Shown: one piece after another, positions 56,200 to 64,000 of the stretch
How positions within the stretch are numbered: position 1 is the stretch's first letter
Layout of the letters: the number at the start of each line of letters is the position of its first letter
Source of the DNA: Parvibium lacunae
GTDB lineage: Bacteria > Pseudomonadota > Gammaproteobacteria > Burkholderiales > Burkholderiaceae_D
Direction: 5' to 3'
Assembly (NCBI RefSeq): GCF_003335215.1
Contig: NZ_QPGB01000002.1
Coordinates: 372,001-436,000, forward strand
DNA length: 64,000 bases
Made by a program: the position numbers and the translations under genes
Notes under the pieces: model-generated
What the model saw: the letters and a program-made list of their open reading frames with translations, nothing else
Told to the model about the DNA's origin: nothing
Database searches by the model: none

Positions 56200-57801
56200 A
56201 TGAGCCAAGTCACTGCCTTACCCCGTTCTGCTGATCTCAAATTACCAATCAAACAAGCCTTGCTCAGCGTATCGGATAAAACCGGGATCGTTGAATTCGC
56301 CCAAGCACTTCATGCACGCGGGGTTAACTTGCTATCAACCGGTGGCACGGCAAAACTGCTAGCAGAAAAAGGCATTCCCGTCACCGAGGTCGCAGATTAC
56401 ACCGGCTTTCCTGAAATGCTGGATGGGCGAGTCAAAACCCTGCACCCTAAAATTCATGGCGGCATTCTGGCTCGTCGCGACATCCCCGAACACATGGCGG
56501 CACTCGAAGCACATCAGATTGGTACGATTGATTTGCTGGTCGTCAATCTCTACCCCTTCCAGCAAACCGTCGCTAGAAGTGACTGCACGTTTGAGGATGC
56601 GATTGAAAATATCGATATCGGCGGCCCTACAATGCTGCGTTCCGCCGCGAAAAACCACCGTGATGTAACGGTTGTGGTAGACCCCGCTGACTACCCCACC
56701 GTACTCAACGACATGCAAGCTCACCAAGGCGCGGTTAGCAGCAGCACTAAACTCGCTCTGGCGAAAAAAGTGTTTGCCCATACGGCGGCCTATGACGGCG
56801 CGATCACCAATTACCTGACCAGCCTAGATGCAGAAAATATCAAAGGGGAATACCCGCAAGTCTTGAACTTCCAATTCCAAAAAGTGCAAGACATGCGCTA
56901 TGGTGAAAACCCGCACCAGAGCGCGGCGTTTTATCGCGATAGCCAAACCATTCCCGGCGCACTCGCCAACTACACCCAACTGCAAGGGAAAGAACTCTCT
57001 TACAACAACATCGCCGATGCCGATGCAGCGTGGGAATGCGTGAAAACCTTTGATGCCCCGGCCTGCGTCATCATCAAACATGCCAACCCTTGCGGCGTGG
57101 CGGTAGGAGCCGGTTGCCTTGATGCCTACAGCAAAGCCTTTAAGACCGATCCGACCTCTGCCTTTGGCGGCATTATTGCCTTCAACCGTGCGCTGGATGG
57201 TGCCGCTGCCGAAGCGGTGGCCAAACAATTTGTCGAGGTCGTGATTGCCCCGAGCATCAGCGCCGAAGCCCGCGCGGTGTTCGCCGCTAAACAAAATGTG
57301 CGCTTGCTTGAGGTGCCGATTGAAGACGGGGCTAACCGCTTTGACCTCAAGCGCGTCGGTGGCGGTTTACTGGTGCAAACGCCGGATATCAAAAACGTCT
57401 TGCCGACTGAACTTAAAGTCGTCAGCGAGCGTCACCCCACCGCACAAGAAATGGTGGACTTGATGTTCGCTTGGCGGGTAGCGAAATATGTGAAATCGAA
57501 CGCCATCGTTTTCTGCGGCAATGGCATGACCTTGGGTGTGGGTGCGGGGCAAATGAGCCGGGTCGATAGCGCCCGCATCGCCAGCATCAAAGCCCAAAAC
57601 GCCGGTCTGTCTCTGGCCGGCTCGGCCGTCGCGTCGGATGCCTTCTTCCCCTTCCGCGATGGCCTGGATGTGGTGGTCGATGCTGGCGCGACTTGCGTGA
57701 TTCAACCCGGTGGCTCGATGCGTGATGAAGAAGTGATCGCGGCGGCCAACGAGCGCAATGTCGTGATGCTGCTGACTGGTACGCGTCACTTCCGCCATTA
57801 A
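56200..57801 (+). CDS. purH: Bifunctional AICAR transformylase/IMP cyclohydrolase
   Basis: Last two steps of IMP synthesis. The 533-residue protein has an N-terminal MGS-like cyclohydrolase domain (about 10-155: [40 protein letters not shown]) and a C-terminal transformylase (about 200-533: [11 protein letters not shown] with catalytic Lys-His, [19 protein letters not shown]). The ATG at 56200 is preceded by a weak GGA site. The CDPS-type gene lies 49 bp downstream with no terminator between, so read-through is possible. Confidence 0.97.
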   Translation: MSQVTALPRSADLKLPIKQALLSVSDKTGIVEFAQALHARGVNLLSTGGTAKLLAEKGIPVTEVADYTGFPEMLDGRVKTLHPKIHGGILARRDIPEHMAALEAHQIGTIDLLVVNLYPFQQTVARSDCTFEDAIENIDIGGPTMLRSAAKNHRDVTVVVDPADYPTVLNDMQAHQGAVSSSTKLALAKKVFAHTAAYDGAITNYLTSLDAENIKGEYPQVLNFQFQKVQDMRYGENPHQSAAFYRDSQTIPGALANYTQLQGKELSYNNIADADAAWECVKTFDAPACVIIKHANPCGVAVGAGCLDAYSKAFKTDPTSAFGGIIAFNRALDGAAAEAVAKQFVEVVIAPSISAEARAVFAAKQNVRLLEVPIEDGANRFDLKRVGGGLLVQTPDIKNVLPTELKVVSERHPTAQEMVDLMFAWRVAKYVKSNAIVFCGNGMTLGVGAGQMSRVDSARIASIKAQNAGLSLAGSAVASDAFFPFRDGLDVVVDAGATCVIQPGGSMRDEEVIAAANERNVVMLLTGTRHFRH

Positions 57802-57850
57802 GCACGAGTAAGCGTTCTTCTTAATCCCTTTCATACAGAGTGAATGCGCC

Positions 57851-59092
57851 ATGTTAGATACCGACTACACCCCAGGCGAAGGCTCGATTTCATTTGGCAC
57901 ACATCGTTATAAAGCCAATCTCGATAAAATCTCGCCAGAGAGCCGCGCCACGCTCGCGCAAAGCGCAGAAGGCTGCTTGCTAGGAGTGTCGTTAGGAAGT
58001 GCCAACTTTGAAGGCGCGCGGCTGGAAGCCTGTATCGAATGGATTAGCGAGCGCTATTCAAGTTGCGGGATTGTGGTTGGCGATACCGTATACCGCCTCA
58101 CCCTGGCACTGCTAGAAGGGCTGGATGAAGAAACGGCACGGACCCGTGCCCTCGCCGCGGGACAGCAATTTTTGGAAACCTATGCCCCGCTGTTTCGGCA
58201 ATATGCCGGAAAGTGTACGTTCAGCTTTATTCCTTTCTCGCAGTTAGAAAGCCACGCCAAACTCCCTGAATATCACTCAGCCCTCCTGCATATGGCTGTC
58301 GCTGACGCCAATTTTGCGGCCTCAATCGACGCCTTTGCACAGCTTTACCTGAATCGCGGCGATAAACTCGACGTTAACCCCTTTGCTGTCTCGCTAGAGC
58401 GGGCGGCCGAGATTGCCAAATCTTACTTGCTTGAGGAATCCGCACTCTTTGCCGTTCTCGCTGATATGGGCTGGCAAGTCGTCGCTTACCCAGGCTCGAT
58501 TGATAGTATTGAAGGCCTGTGTGCAGGACGCTTCCAAGGCACCCCCGCCCCCCTAACCCAGCTTTCTTTTGCCGCGCTATCGTTGCGTAAACGTGGTCTC
58601 TACTTCACCGATGGCTCACAAAAGGTTGTGCGCCGCAGTGGCGATAGCTCCCTGGAAACCACACGACCAGGCATGGAGTTTTTGGCTGAATGTGACGACG
58701 CGACCTGGAACAAGCTATTCAAGCTCATGAAAATTCAAAAATTCGCCCCACGCGAAACCATTCTCGCCGCAGGTGATGAAGACCGGCGTTTATTTTTATT
58801 GGTAGAAGGGCGAGCAGAAGTCACGATTGAGCGCAGTGATGGTTCGCGTCAGCAACTGGCGATTCTCGAACAGGGTACCGTTGTCGGGGAGCAAGCCTTT
58901 TTAGATGGCTTGCCGCGCTCTGCTCAAGTGACGGCCCTGAATGAATGCGTTGCCCGCACGCTGAGCCAAAAAGATTTTCGGACCCTCAAACAGCAATCGC
59001 CTGAGCTTGCCATTGAAGTTTTAGCTGATATCGGTAAGACCATTTCCTTGCGTAGCCGTCGCTTACTCTCAGAAGTCCAGTACTTTGCCTAA
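57851..59092 (+). CDS. Cyclodipeptide synthase (XYP type) fused to a cyclic-nucleotide-binding domain
   Basis: A 413-residue soluble protein. Residues about 35-245 resemble tRNA-dependent cyclodipeptide synthases (CDPS), which make 2,5-diketopiperazines from two aminoacyl-tRNAs. Seen directly: catalytic-Ser motif GVSLGSANF (Ser47), Tyr192 and Glu196 in AKSYLLEESALF at the AlbC Tyr178/Glu182 spacing, and Tyr213-Pro214 in VVAYPGSID; Ser50 replaces Asn, which together define the XYP subfamily. Residues about 285-400 form a CRP-type cNMP domain with phosphate cassette GEQAFLDGLPRSAQV (Glu347, Arg356). No DNA-binding domain or membrane segment follows. Usual CDPS are about 240 residues and stand alone. 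The amino-acid and nucleotide ligands are unknown. Confidence 0.85.
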   Translation: MLDTDYTPGEGSISFGTHRYKANLDKISPESRATLAQSAEGCLLGVSLGSANFEGARLEACIEWISERYSSCGIVVGDTVYRLTLALLEGLDEETARTRALAAGQQFLETYAPLFRQYAGKCTFSFIPFSQLESHAKLPEYHSALLHMAVADANFAASIDAFAQLYLNRGDKLDVNPFAVSLERAAEIAKSYLLEESALFAVLADMGWQVVAYPGSIDSIEGLCAGRFQGTPAPLTQLSFAALSLRKRGLYFTDGSQKVVRRSGDSSLETTRPGMEFLAECDDATWNKLFKLMKIQKFAPRETILAAGDEDRRLFLLVEGRAEVTIERSDGSRQQLAILEQGTVVGEQAFLDGLPRSAQVTALNECVARTLSQKDFRTLKQQSPELAIEVLADIGKTISLRSRRLLSEVQYFA

Positions 59093-59137
59093 GGCAGAAG
59101 ACGCACGCCACAGCCCCGCTCCCTGCCGACAAAAAAT

Positions 59138-59162
59138 AACGCCAGCCTTTTGGGCTGGCGTT
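59138..59162 (-). terminator. Hairpin terminator, minus-strand orientation
   Basis: AACGCCAGCC-TTTTG-GGCTGGCGTT, a perfect 10-bp stem. On the minus strand it is followed by TATTTTTT, so it backs up termination of the tRNA operon; on the plus strand it lies 46 bp after the CDPS gene without a T-run. Confidence 0.8.
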
Positions 59163-59170
59163 ACTAGCTA

Positions 59171-59200
59171 AAAAAATACCCGCTGATTGCGGGTATTTTT
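59171..59200. terminator. Bidirectional terminator between CDPS gene and tRNA operon
   Basis: AAAAATACCCGC (59172-59183), loop TGATT, GCGGGTATTTTT (59189-59200): a 12-bp stem with A-run and T-run on either side. It begins three bases after the tRNA-Glu CCA end on the minus strand and can also stop plus-strand transcription. Confidence 0.92.
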
Positions 59201-59203
59201 ATT

Positions 59204-59279
59204 TGGCGTCCCCACGGGGATTCGAACCCCGGTTATCGCCGTGAAAGGGCGGTGTCCTAGGCCTCTAGACGATGGGGAC
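59204..59279 (-). tRNA. tRNA-Glu (anticodon TTC)
   Basis: 76 nt including encoded CCA. The acceptor stem GTCCCCA pairs with TGGGGAC, the anticodon arm reads CCGCC-CTTTCAC-GGCG with TTC at the centre, and the T-arm has GGTTCGAATCC. It is the last gene of gltX-tRNA-Ala-tRNA-Glu, so the synthetase and its substrate tRNA are probably on one transcript. Confidence 0.97.
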
Positions 59280-59335
59280 AGAAACTTGTCTGTCGATACG
59301 TGATGTAAAACGTATCAGCCTATTGCGTATTTGTT

Positions 59336-59411
<76 letters not shown>

Positions 59412-59479
59412 AAACGATGCTGGAACTGCAAAGAGGTGAGATTATAGAAAGTGGGGGGCGGTTTGTCAACACCCAGCCC

Positions 59480-60877
59480 TCATTTCAATTGCAGGCGCTG
59501 TAAGACTTCCGCCCGCCCGAACAAATGCAATACCGCATCAATCGAAGGGGTTTGCAACTGTCCCGCCACCAGCAAGCGCACCGGCATCGCCAGCTTAGGC
59601 ATTTTAAGGCCATGCTTAGCCAGCACTTCTTTGAGGGCAGCGGCAATCGCGGGCACGCTCCACTCGGCGCTTTGCAGCGCAGCGGCAAAATCAGCCAGCG
59701 CCGGCTTAATCTCATCGGTGAGGTGCTGCGCCAGCAACTCTGCCGGGGCTTGGCGCGCGCCGTAAAAAAGCATGGCTTGCTGCGCAAGTTCATTGAGGTT
59801 GGCGCAGCGGTCTTTCAATAGCGCAATCGCGGCCGCTACATCTACCCCACCGTCTACCCCCGCAATGGTGCCGCCGAGCGCGGTAATGCGCGGGGCCACT
59901 AAATCGGCCAGACGCTGGTTATCGGCTTGCTTGATGTAGTGGTTATTGAGCCAGGCGAGTTTTTCATGGTCAAACTGTGAGGGCGAGCTGCTGAGATTGC
60001 CGCCATCAAACCAGCTCACAAATTGTTCGCGGCTAAACACCTCATCGTCACCATGCCCCCAACCCAAGCGCGCTAGGTAATTATTAAGGGCTTCGGGCAA
60101 GTAACCGTCTTCGGCATATTGCATAACCGAGACCGCGCCATGCCGCTTAGAGAGCTTTTGGCCATCCGAACCATGAATCATCGGCACATGGCCATAAACC
60201 GGGATGGTGGCACCCAAAGCCTGGAGGATGTTGATTTGCCGAGGCGTGTTATTCACATGGTCATCGCCGCGAATGACATGGGTGATGCGCATATCCCAGT
60301 CGTCCACCACCACGCAAAAGTTGTACGTCGGGACACCACCTTTACGGGCGATGACTAAATCATCCAGCTCTGCATTGGCGATGCGAATTTCGCCTTTCAC
60401 CAAATCGTGCCAAACCACCTCGCCGTCTTGGGGGTTCTTGAAGCGCACCACGGGCTCTATACCGGCTGGCACGGGCGGTAAGGTTTTGCCGGGTTCGGGC
60501 CGCCAAGTGCCGTCATAACGGGGCTTGTCGCCGCGGGCTTTGGCCGCTTCGCGCATGGCATCCAGCTCTTCAGGGGTGGTGTAGCAGTAGTACGCGGTGC
60601 CGGCATCTAGCATATGCTGAATAACCGCTCTGTAACGGTCGAAGTGCTGGGTTTGGTAGAACGGGCCTTCGTCGTGGTTCAGCGCCAGCCAAGCCATGCC
60701 ATCAAGAATGGCTTGCGTGGCTTCAGGGGTGGAGCGCTCTAAATCGGTATCTTCAATCCGCAAAATAAACTGGCCGCCAAAATGGCGGGCGTAGGCCCAA
60801 GAAAAAAGCGCGGTGCGGGCACCACCGACGTGTAAATAGCCGGTTGGGCTAGGGGCAAAACGAGTGCGGACAGTCAT
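59480..60877 (-). CDS. gltX: Glutamyl-tRNA synthetase
   Basis: Class I synthetase charging tRNA-Glu. The 465-residue protein has the HIGH-type motif [19 protein letters not shown] at the N-terminus, [29 protein letters not shown] and the KMSKS-type KLSKRHG near residue 245, with a helical anticodon-binding domain behind it. Length is normal for the discriminating enzyme. tRNA-Ala and tRNA-Glu follow on the same strand. Confidence 0.98.
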   Translation of the reverse strand: MTVRTRFAPSPTGYLHVGGARTALFSWAYARHFGGQFILRIEDTDLERSTPEATQAILDGMAWLALNHDEGPFYQTQHFDRYRAVIQHMLDAGTAYYCYTTPEELDAMREAAKARGDKPRYDGTWRPEPGKTLPPVPAGIEPVVRFKNPQDGEVVWHDLVKGEIRIANAELDDLVIARKGGVPTYNFCVVVDDWDMRITHVIRGDDHVNNTPRQINILQALGATIPVYGHVPMIHGSDGQKLSKRHGAVSVMQYAEDGYLPEALNNYLARLGWGHGDDEVFSREQFVSWFDGGNLSSSPSQFDHEKLAWLNNHYIKQADNQRLADLVAPRITALGGTIAGVDGGVDVAAAIALLKDRCANLNELAQQAMLFYGARQAPAELLAQHLTDEIKPALADFAAALQSAEWSVPAIAAALKEVLAKHGLKMPKLAMPVRLLVAGQLQTPSIDAVLHLFGRAEVLQRLQLK

Positions 60878-61180
60878 TGATTTTTTCGCGGGTAAAGTAA
60901 AACAATTATTTTACCGGTTTTGGCAGGCAAGCCCCGCCACTAAAACCTATAGGCAAGGGAGTAGTCCCTTAAGGACAGATTTGTGGCATAATCATGGACT
61001 TTTCCGCTTGGGGTTGGGCTTGGTGTCCTACTTCGGCTGATGAATTCTGATATGGCTAGCTGCGTGTTTTTTATTCAGCAAGACGTATCAGGCAATTAAC
61101 ACTCAACAGGCAAGTGGTGCAGATACGCTAAAGGCAGTGAGCAAACAGGCGCGCACTGGCTACCCAACTTAGGACTAAAC
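60878..61180. other. Intergenic region between gltX and rpmE2
   Basis: About 300 bp without a gene. AAGGGA-GTAG-TCCCTT at 60955-60970 is a perfect inverted repeat. A CATAAT hexamer at 60987-60992 could be a -10 for rpmE2, but no -35 is clear, which would leave a leader near 180 nt. No Zur-type palindrome was recognised. Confidence 0.5.
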
Positions 61181-61438
61181 ATGAAAAAAGACATTCATCC
61201 AGAATACCGCGACGTGGTGTTCGTCGATTTATCGAACGATTTTAAATTTATTACGCGCTCGACCATCAATACCCGTGAAAAAATCACGTTCGAGGGTAAA
61301 GAGTATCCGCTGGTAAAACTGGACGTGACGTCTGAGTCTCATCCTTTTTACACCGGCACGCAAAAAATCGTCGATACCGCCGGTCGGGTTGAGAAATTCC
61401 GTCAGCGCTTTGGCTCACGCACAGGCGTTAAAGCCTAA
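61181..61438 (+). CDS. rpmE2: Ribosomal protein L31 type B
   Basis: An 85-residue 50S subunit protein. [20 protein letters not shown] at the N-terminus and [20 protein letters not shown] near the C-terminus match L31 type B. It has no Cys at all, so it is the zinc-free form that replaces the zinc-binding L31 under zinc limitation in many bacteria. Whether a zinc-binding paralogue exists lies outside the window. A strong terminator follows. Confidence 0.96.
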   Translation: MKKDIHPEYRDVVFVDLSNDFKFITRSTINTREKITFEGKEYPLVKLDVTSESHPFYTGTQKIVDTAGRVEKFRQRFGSRTGVKA

Positions 61439-61480
61439 GACCGGCTCTGACGACGACGCGAACGCGTCAGCAAAAGTAGA

Positions 61481-61510
61481 AAGGGGCACTTGGTGCCCCT
61501 TCTTATTTTG
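61481..61510 (+). terminator. Rho-independent terminator of rpmE2
   Basis: AAGGGGCAC-TTG-GTGCCCCTT (61481-61501), a 9-bp stem with TTG loop, followed by CTTATTTTG. A smaller palindrome GACGCG-AA-CGCGTC lies at 61455-61468. Confidence 0.88.
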
Positions 61511-61636
61511 GCTTGGTGAAACCCTTATCACCATGCCGAGAACGTAAAAATAGTGAGAGTCTGCAAAGATTCTGCCCCGCCTCGCTTACTATTCTAAAAT
61601 TCCGCTTGCCTGTTGCTGTTCTCATGAGACTCTTGT

Positions 61637-63445
61637 ATGAATGCCAGTAGTTACATCACGCACTCACAAGCCAGACGGCTGCCATTCTGGGTTTTGGCCG
61701 CCTTGGTGCTCATGTATGCCGTCGCCGGATTTATTGGCCGCGACCCCTGGAAAAGTGATGATGCGGCGAGCTTTGGTGGCATGCTCACTTTGGCCGGTGG
61801 CAATGCCCTCGATTGGCTACAACCCCATGTGATGGGCGCCCCCATAGTGAATGAAGGCCCTTTCTTTTATTGGTGGGGGGCCTTTTTTATTGCGCTGTTC
61901 GACACCTGGCCCACGTCCCTGCTAGGGCTCGGGCTGGGCCCAGCCCATGCTGCACGCATCGGCAGTATTGCCTTGATTTTATTGGGGATTACCTGGATCT
62001 GGCGCAGCGCCTTTGTCTTGGCAAGGCGGCCTGAAGCACAACCGAATAATCCGTTGGGTACCGCGCCACAGCCCTTGCAATATGGGCGCATGCTGGCGGA
62101 TGCAGCGGTCTTGCTACTGCTGGCGAGTATTGGCATGGTGGTCCGGTTACACGAAACCACCACGGAAGTTGGGCAATGGGCGCTCGTCTGCCTGGCGCTC
62201 TATGGCATGGCGTGTGGGCTGGAACGCCCCTGGAAAGGCGGCATTTTGTTTGGCTGTGCGCTGGCCGCCAGTATGCTGGCGCAAGGGGTTTTGGTCACCC
62301 TGTTGCTGTTGGCGATGTTGTTGTTGACCCTGCTTGTCAGCCCACGCTTGCGTTTTCATTGGCAGGGTTTAGTCGGCTTTGGTCTGCTTATTCCTGGCGT
62401 TACTGTCGCGGTGTGGGTCAGCCTGGTGTTGTTTATCGCCGATGGTGCGGCGTATCTACAGGCATGGTGGCAAGCGAGCGTACAGACCTTTCGCTGGGGT
62501 TTACAGGCCCCTGGTCAATGGAAATTTTTATTCACCAATGCTTGGCTGTTTACCTGGCCTTTATGGCCACTAGCGTATTTTGCGGTCCGTGCCTGGCGTC
62601 ATGATCTGCGGCGCCCCGTCATCGCCTTACCCCTCTGTAGCGCACTGGTCGCCGCCCTGTGGCAATGTTTAGGTAATGGCCCCAGTGATGTGCAGTTACT
62701 GTGGCTGTATCCGCCACTCGCGTTGCTGGCGGCGTTTGGGATTCCTGCCCTAAGCCGCAGCACGGTCAATCTGATTGATTGGTTTGCCGCGATGACCTTC
62801 ACGTGTTGCGCGATGCTGCTGTGGGTCGGCTGGAGTGCTGTTGCTTTTGGCCTGCCTGCAGCGCTGGCAAAAAGTGCGCAGCGTCTGGCACCGGATTTTC
62901 AGGGGGGCTTTGTTTGGTGGGAATTTGTTGCAGCCTGTCTGCTCACGCTCACTTGGCTCTGGATTATCGTCTGGCGAACACAACGGCGGCCCCAAGCTTT
63001 GTGGCGTGCCGTCGCCCTGAGCATGGCGGGCTTGCTCCTGGTATGGAGCCTGGCAACAACGTTGTGGTTACCCTGGGTAAATGCGACCAAAACGTATCGC
63101 GTCGTGGCGCAACAACTGGCCGCACAAATCCCTCCCCATCTTGCCGCCAGTGACGCCTGTATTAACACCGTTGGCCTGGGTTTGGCCCAGCGTGCTTCCT
63201 TTGCCTATTTCGCCGCACTCAAGTTTGCCCCGATTGATTTACAAGGTGAACAAGTCAGTTGCCGCTGGGTATTGCTACAAGATAACCCCCAAGATGGAAA
63301 TGACGATACCCTGCCTGACGTGCAAGCAGGCCGCTGGAAAAAGGTCTGGGAAGGACGACGCGCATCAGACCGCCATGAGCGCTTTCGTCTGTATGAGGCG
63401 GTGCAAATGGAAACGCGGAAACAGCGCTTCCGTCGGCGTGTTTAG
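61637..63445 (+). CDS. ArnT-like membrane glycosyltransferase (GT39/GT83 type)
   Basis: A 602-residue inner-membrane protein with about eleven to twelve hydrophobic helices. The N-terminal periplasmic loop has FIGRDPWKSDDAASFGGML and MGAPIVNEGPFFYWWGAFF, the acidic motifs expected of polyprenyl-phosphate-sugar transferases related to ArnT. The C-terminal domain (about 500-602) is soluble and basic at its end. Which sugar and acceptor are used cannot be read; lipid A or protein glycosylation are options. A MATE exporter follows after 41 bp. Confidence 0.85.
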   Translation: MNASSYITHSQARRLPFWVLAALVLMYAVAGFIGRDPWKSDDAASFGGMLTLAGGNALDWLQPHVMGAPIVNEGPFFYWWGAFFIALFDTWPTSLLGLGLGPAHAARIGSIALILLGITWIWRSAFVLARRPEAQPNNPLGTAPQPLQYGRMLADAAVLLLLASIGMVVRLHETTTEVGQWALVCLALYGMACGLERPWKGGILFGCALAASMLAQGVLVTLLLLAMLLLTLLVSPRLRFHWQGLVGFGLLIPGVTVAVWVSLVLFIADGAAYLQAWWQASVQTFRWGLQAPGQWKFLFTNAWLFTWPLWPLAYFAVRAWRHDLRRPVIALPLCSALVAALWQCLGNGPSDVQLLWLYPPLALLAAFGIPALSRSTVNLIDWFAAMTFTCCAMLLWVGWSAVAFGLPAALAKSAQRLAPDFQGGFVWWEFVAACLLTLTWLWIIVWRTQRRPQALWRAVALSMAGLLLVWSLATTLWLPWVNATKTYRVVAQQLAAQIPPHLAASDACINTVGLGLAQRASFAYFAALKFAPIDLQGEQVSCRWVLLQDNPQDGNDDTLPDVQAGRWKKVWEGRRASDRHERFRLYEAVQMETRKQRFRRRV

Positions 63446-63486
63446 CGCTCGCCTGTTTGACCAAACGCCGCTAACCGTTGCCTGAG

Positions 63487-64000
63487 ATGCCACCCCTTTC
63501 TGTCACGCACACCGCACGCCAGATCATGCACTTGGCCTGGCCGCTGTTTATCGGCCAGCTTGCGGTGATGCTCAATGGCCTGCTTGACACTGCGATGGCC
63601 GGCCACTATGCCGCCGTTGATTTGGCCGCAGTCGGCATTGGCAGCAGCATCTACATCAGCGTGTATATTGGACTCATGGGGATTCTGCAAGCCTTGGGGC
63701 CGATAGCCGCAAGGCACTACGGCGCACAAGCGCTACCGGAAATCGCGCAAGATGTCCGACAAAGTTACTGGGTTGCCTTGCTGCTGAGCGTGCTGGGTTG
63801 TGCTGCCTTGCTCACGCCTGACTGGTGGTTACAACTCATTCAGCCAGATGAGCGCGTCGCGGATAAGGTCCGGGATTATTTGTATGGCGTTGCCTATGGC
63901 TTACCTGCCGCTCTGCTGTTTCGCGTTTATTACGCGCTGAATACCGCCGTCGCCCGCCCCCGTGTGGTCATGGCCATTAATTTATGTGGCTTGGCGATCA
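63487..64000 (+). CDS. MATE-family efflux transporter, C-terminus cut by window edge
   Basis: Frame open from ATG at 63487 to the end (171 codons of about 450). IMHLAWPLFIGQLAVMLNGL and LDTAMAGHYAAVDLAAVGIG match the first helices of NorM-type multidrug and cation antiporters; ALGPIAARHYGAQ continues the family pattern. It begins 41 bp after the glycosyltransferase gene on the same strand. Confidence 0.93.
   Translation, partial: MPPLSVTHTARQIMHLAWPLFIGQLAVMLNGLLDTAMAGHYAAVDLAAVGIGSSIYISVYIGLMGILQALGPIAARHYGAQALPEIAQDVRQSYWVALLLSVLGCAALLTPDWWLQLIQPDERVADKVRDYLYGVAYGLPAALLFRVYYALNTAVARPRVVMAINLCGLAI

Noticed and set aside
57367-57852. 161-codon minus-strand frame over the end of purH
   Set aside because: It is antisense to the conserved transformylase domain and has no similarity.
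57851-59092. Reading of the cNMP-domain protein as a CRP/FNR transcription regulator
   Set aside because: The cNMP module is at the C-terminus, no helix-turn-helix follows it, and the N-terminal domain has CDPS catalytic residues.

Overview
The window is an ordinary-looking stretch of a Gram-negative chromosome, GC in the mid-50s by eye, with no insertion sequence, prophage, CRISPR array or broken gene that I can see. Gene content and order point to a betaproteobacterium: fur/bamE/dapB, hemC-hemD-hemX-hemY beside an AlgZ/AlgR pair, lptD-surA-pdxA-rsmA divergent from amgK-murU, glyQ-glyS-gmhB-plsC, and an acyltransferase with the HX4E form of its motif. Genus and order cannot be fixed from this alone; a Neisseriales-like lineage is one possibility.

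Layout. 1-9.5 kb: heat-shock genes (dnaK partial, grpE with a CIRCE-like operator and a sigma-32-like promoter), a short malic enzyme, an hrcA/NTF2-fold/hemH operon, nadK and recN. 9.5-16.3 kb: fur, a BamE lipoprotein with an extra C-terminal domain, dapB, and a continuous tonB-exbB-exbD-modA-modB-modC run. 16.4-24.3 kb (minus strand): algZ-algR, then hemC-hemD-hemX-hemY ending in two half-size chromate transporters. 24.5-28.4 kb: argH, fkpB-ispH, radC and a small cysteine-rich protein.

28.5-37.2 kb is an iron island with two strong Fur-boxed promoters. The first drives a small CxxC protein, a DUF2325 protein and a bacterioferritin-like protein. The second drives a periplasmic cupredoxin-fold protein, an FTR1 iron permease, HemP, a second TonB-ExbB-ExbD set, a TonB-dependent siderophore receptor and a PiuC-type dioxygenase. 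Together they take up siderophore-bound and free iron and store it.

37.6-57.8 kb is housekeeping: glycyl-tRNA synthetase, heptose and lipid enzymes, outer-membrane assembly (lptD, surA), peptidoglycan recycling (amgK, murU), pepP, ubiH, dusB-fis and purH.

The most unusual gene is at 57.85-59.1 kb: a tRNA-dependent cyclodipeptide synthase of the XYP type fused to a C-terminal cyclic-nucleotide-binding domain. It faces a gltX-tRNA-Ala-tRNA-Glu operon. The window ends with rpmE2 (type B L31), an ArnT-like membrane glycosyltransferase and a truncated MATE exporter.
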